Assembly (NCBI GenBank): GCA_009760855.2
Contig: WPIO01000485.1
Coordinates: forward strand, 1 to 38,093
Direction: 5' to 3'
DNA length: 38,093 nt
DNA from: Cristatella mucedo
Taxonomy: Eukaryota; Bryozoa; Phylactolaemata; Cristatellidae
Both the position numbers and the translations under genes were made by a program. The notes below the pieces were generated by a model. The model was not told the origin of the DNA. It searched no databases and was given only the letters and a program-made list of their open reading frames with translations. Positions 35,546-38,093 of this stretch are shown here, piece after piece. The number at the start of each line of letters is the position of its first letter. Position 1 is the first letter of the stretch.

Positions 35546-36681
35546 GCGAAACGTGTTATTTACGTGCGAAATGCTTTTAAAACAAGGTGCAGCACTCTGC
35601 TGCCAGCAAGCTCACGCTTCGACATGCAGATTTGAAGTTTCTACATATTCCGCGATCTGCCGCAAACTGGTGCGAAACGTGTTATTTACGTGCGAAATGC
35701 TTTAAACAAGGTGCAGCACTCTGCTGCCAGCAAGCGCACGCTCCGACATGCAGATTTGAAGTTTCTACATATTCCGCGATCTGCTGCGAACTCGTGCGAA
35801 ACGTGTTTTTTACGTGCGAAATGCTTTAAACAAGGTGCAGCACTCTGCTGCCAGCCAAGCGCACGCTCCGACATGCAGATTTGAAGTTTCTACATATTCC
35901 GCGATCTGCTGCGCAAACTCGTGCGAAACGTGTTATTTACGTGCGAAATGCTTTTAAACAAGGTGCAGCACTCTGCTGCCAGCCAGCGCACGCTCCGACA
36001 TGCAGATTTGAAGTTTTTCTACATATTCCGCGATCTGCTGCAAACTGGTGCGAAACGTGTTATTTACGTGCGAAATGCTTTAAACAAGGTGCAGCACTCT
36101 ACTGCCAGCCAGCACACGCTCCGACATGCAGATTTGAAAATTTTCTACAGATTCCGCGATCTGCTGCGAACTCGTGCGAAACGTGTTATTTACGTGCGAA
36201 ATGCTTTAAACAAGGTGCAGCACTCTGCTGCAAGCCAGGGCACACGCTCCGACATGCAGATTTGAAGTTTCTACATATTCCGCGATCTGCCGCGAACTCG
36301 TGCGAAACGTGTTATTTACGTGCGAAATGCTTTAAACAAGGTGCAGCACTCTGCTGCCAGCAAGCTCACGCTCCGACATGCAGATTTGAAGTTTCTACAT
36401 ATTCCGCGATCTGCTGCGAAACTCGTGCGAAACGTGTTATTTACGTGCGAAATGCTTTTAAACAAGGTGCAGCACTCTGCTGCCAGCCAGCACACGCTCC
36501 GACATGCAGATTTGAAGTTTCTCTACATATTCCGCGATCTGCTGCAAACTGGTGCGAAACGTGTTATTTACGTGCGCGAAATGCTTTAAAAACAAGGTGC
36601 AGCACTCTGCTGCCAGCCAGCACACGCTCCGACATGCAGATTTGAAGTTTCTACATATTCCGCGATCTGCTGCGAACTGGT

Positions 36682-36735
36682 GTGAAACGTGTTATTTACG
36701 TGCGAAATGCTTTAAACAAGGTGCAGCAAACTCGT
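36682..36735 (+). repeat. Truncated monomer, 54 bp
   Basis: GGTGCAGCA (to monomer position 47) is joined directly to AACTCGT (from about 118) near 36,727-36,729, removing 70 bp. The break lies inside the conserved hairpin, after its 5' arm. Confidence 0.85.
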
Positions 36736-37607
36736 GCGAAACGTGTTATTTACGTGCGAAATGCTTTAAACAAGGTGCAGCACTCTGCTGCCAGCAAGCA
36801 CACGCTCCGACATGCAGATTTGAAGTTTCTACATATTCCGCGATCTGCTGCGAACTAGTGCGAAACGTGTTATTTACGTGCGAAATGCTTTAAACAAGGT
36901 GCAACACTCTGCTGCCAGCAAGCGCACGCTCCGACATGCAGATTTGAACTTTCTACAGATTCCGCGATCTGCTGCTGCGAACTGGTGCGAAACGTGTTAT
37001 TTACGTGCGAAATGCTTTAAACAAGGTGCAGCACTCTGCTGCCAGCAAGCACACGCTCCGACATGCAGATTTGAAGTTTCTACATATTCCGCGATCTGCT
37101 GCAAACTGGTGCGAAACGTGTTATTTACGTGCGAAATGCTTTAAACAAGGTGCAGCACTCTGCTGCCAGCAAGGGCACGCTCCGACATGCAGATTTGAAG
37201 TTTCTACATATTCCGCGATCTGCTGCGAATTCGTGCGAAACGTGTTATTTACGTGCGAAATGCTTTAAACAAGGTGCAGCACTCTGCTGCCAGCAAGCGC
37301 ACGCTCCGACATGCAGATTTGAAGTTTCTACATATTCCGCGATCTGCTGCGAACTCGTGCGAAACGTGTTATTTACGTGCGAAATGCTTTAAACAAGGTG
37401 CAGCACTCTGCTGCCAGTCAGCGCACGCTCCGAAATGCAGATTTGAAGTTTCTACTTATTCCGCGATCTGGTGCGAACTCGTGCGAAACGTGTTATTTAC
37501 GTGCGAAATGCTTTAAACAAGGTGCAGCACTCTGCTGCCAGCAAGCTCACGCTCCGACATGCAGATTTGAAGTTTCTACATATTTCCGCGATCTGCCGCG
37601 AACTCGT

Positions 37608-37687
37608 GCGAAACGTGTTATTTACGTGCGAAATGCTTTAAACAAGGTGCAGCGTTCTACATATTCCGCGATCTGCTGCGAACTGGT
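37608..37687 (+). repeat. Truncated monomer, 80 bp
   Basis: AAGGTGCAGC (to position 46) is joined to GTTCTACATATTCC (from about 90) near 37,653, removing 44 bp. The left breakpoint is again at the GCAGC arm of the hairpin, as in the 54-bp unit 0.9 kb upstream. Confidence 0.85.
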
Positions 37688-38093
37688 GCGAAACGTGTTA
37701 TTTACGTGCGAAATGCTTTAAACAAGGTGCAGCACTCTGCTGCCAGCAAGCTCACGCTCCGACATGCAGATTTGAAGTTTCTACATATTCCGCGATCTGC
37801 TGCGAACTCGTGCGAAACGTGTTATTTACGTGCGAAATGCTTTAAACAAGGTGCAGCACTCTGCTGCCAGCAAGCGCACGCTCCGACATGCAGATTTGAA
37901 GTTTCTACATATTCCGCGATCTGCTGCGAACTCGTGCGAAACGTGTTATTTACGTGCGAAATGCTTTAAACAAGGTGCAGCACTCTGCTGTCAGCAAGCG
38001 CACGCTCCGACATGCAGATTTGAAGTTTCTACATATTCCGCGATCTGCTGCGAAACTCGTGCGAAACGTGTTATTTACGTGCGAAATGCTTTT

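Larger units (their letters stand above)
33340..36990 (+). repeat. Indel-dense satellite segment
   Basis: I count roughly thirty small length changes here, against none net in 12,907-17,990. Nearly all extend or shorten short runs: CTTTTAAAC, CTTTAAAAACAAGG, GCGAAAAACG, GCGAAAACT, TTCGCGCGATC, GTGTGTTATT, CTGCTGCTGCC, GAAGTTTTTCTAC. Base substitutions are not raised to the same degree. The frame shifts produce longer open frames, such as 33,842-34,669 (275 codons), which are artefacts. Either the array decays here or the consensus is poor; the sequence alone cannot decide. Confidence 0.8.
1..38093 (+). repeat. Satellite DNA array, 124-bp monomer, about 307 head-to-tail copies
   Basis: The whole window is built from one monomer, recognisable by GCGAAACGTG, then TTATTTACGTGCGAAATGC, the hairpin GCAGCACTCTGCTGC, ACGCTCCGACATGCAG and TTCCGCGATCTGCTGC. 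Successive starts fall 124 bp apart (1, 125, 249, 373 and so on), with a minority of 123- to 128-bp units and a few truncated or fused ones. Every copy I followed is on the same strand. Most copies differ from the consensus at only a few positions, so the array has been homogenised, as expected for satellite DNA evolving by unequal exchange or gene conversion. No unique sequence interrupts it, and neither window edge leaves the array. I do not recognise the family. A structural heterochromatin role is inference from organisation alone; the repeat structure itself is directly visible. Confidence 0.98.

Noticed and set aside
1-38093. About 250 overlapping plus-strand open frames, mostly 87 codons, as a gene family or repeat protein
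   Set aside because: They follow mechanically from the 124-bp period and the position of two stops in one frame. They overlap each other by about half, rely on GTG starts, and the unit is not a multiple of three, so no frame is preserved from one monomer to the next.
1-38093. CRISPR array
   Set aside because: The repeats are contiguous 124-bp units with no unique spacers; the variable windows are a small set of shared alleles, and there are no cas genes.
1-38093. Transposon, LTR or Helitron-derived tandem array
   Set aside because: No terminal repeats, target-site duplications or coding remnants are visible, and the array edges that could show them are outside the window.
1-38093. tRNA, rRNA or snRNA-derived satellite
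   Set aside because: I found no A/B box pair, cloverleaf or recognisable rRNA/snRNA core in the monomer on either strand; the only clear fold is a 6-bp hairpin.
1-38093. A new defence or other multi-gene biological system
   Set aside because: There is no coding sequence of any kind in the window; everything is accounted for by one satellite and its variants.

Overview
The window is one uninterrupted satellite DNA array. From the first base to the last it is a head-to-tail tandem repeat of a 124-bp monomer, about 307 copies (38,093/124), all in the same orientation. There is no unique sequence, gene, RNA gene, transposon or inverted monomer inside it. Both ends of the window fall inside the array, so it continues on each side. 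This points to a eukaryotic heterochromatic (centromeric, pericentromeric or subtelomeric) satellite; I do not recognise the family or species. The monomer is 49% G+C by hand count (61/124). It carries 11 CpG against about 7.5 expected, so CpG is not depleted. That fits a genome with little CpG methylation (many invertebrates, for example) better than a vertebrate, but this is only suggestive.

Monomer coordinates below start at GCGAAACGTG = position 1. Positions 1-56 are almost invariant. Variation is concentrated at about 55-66 (AAGCGCAC, AAGCACAC, AAGCTCAC, CCAGGGCAC, CCAGCACAC and so on), at 90/99 (GAAG...CATATT versus GAAC...CAGATT) and at 116-124 (GAACTCGT, AAACTGGT, GAATTGGT, AAACTGGA, GAGTTCGT). 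Four recurrent monomer classes are named here. D usually has a 1-bp deletion in CAAGG (123 bp) and ends GAGTTCGT. L has AAGCTCACGCTTCG and ends AAACTGGA. G has CCAGGGCAC, often with GACACGC, and often ends GAATTGGT. N has AAGCCAGCACAC with GAAC and CAGATT.

Layout: (1) 1-12,408 is a mosaic rich in D-L-G-N cassettes and N-class monomers. (2) 12,409-22,345 is a more uniform core with no cassette; 12,907-17,990 is 41 successive monomers of exactly 124 bp net. (3) 22,346-30,334 is a second cassette-bearing mosaic; it includes a 390-bp stretch identical to one 20.3 kb upstream. (4) 30,335-38,093 has no cassette and is increasingly indel-prone, with several truncated or fused monomers. Indels are densest at about 33.3-37.0 kb.

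No protein-coding gene is supported. The many overlapping 87-codon open frames are a by-product of the monomer. Because 124 = 3n+1, each monomer is read in a new frame; the two fixed plus-strand stops (TAA at 32-34, TGA at 86-88) lie in the same frame, so every passage stays open for exactly 264 nt. Longer frames arise only where an indel resets the phase. The points most worth a second look are the dispersed cassette, a CENP-B-box-like motif created only at D-monomer ends and two other sites, the conserved hairpin with CAG/CTG length changes beside it, and the contrast between the length-stable core and the indel-rich right end.
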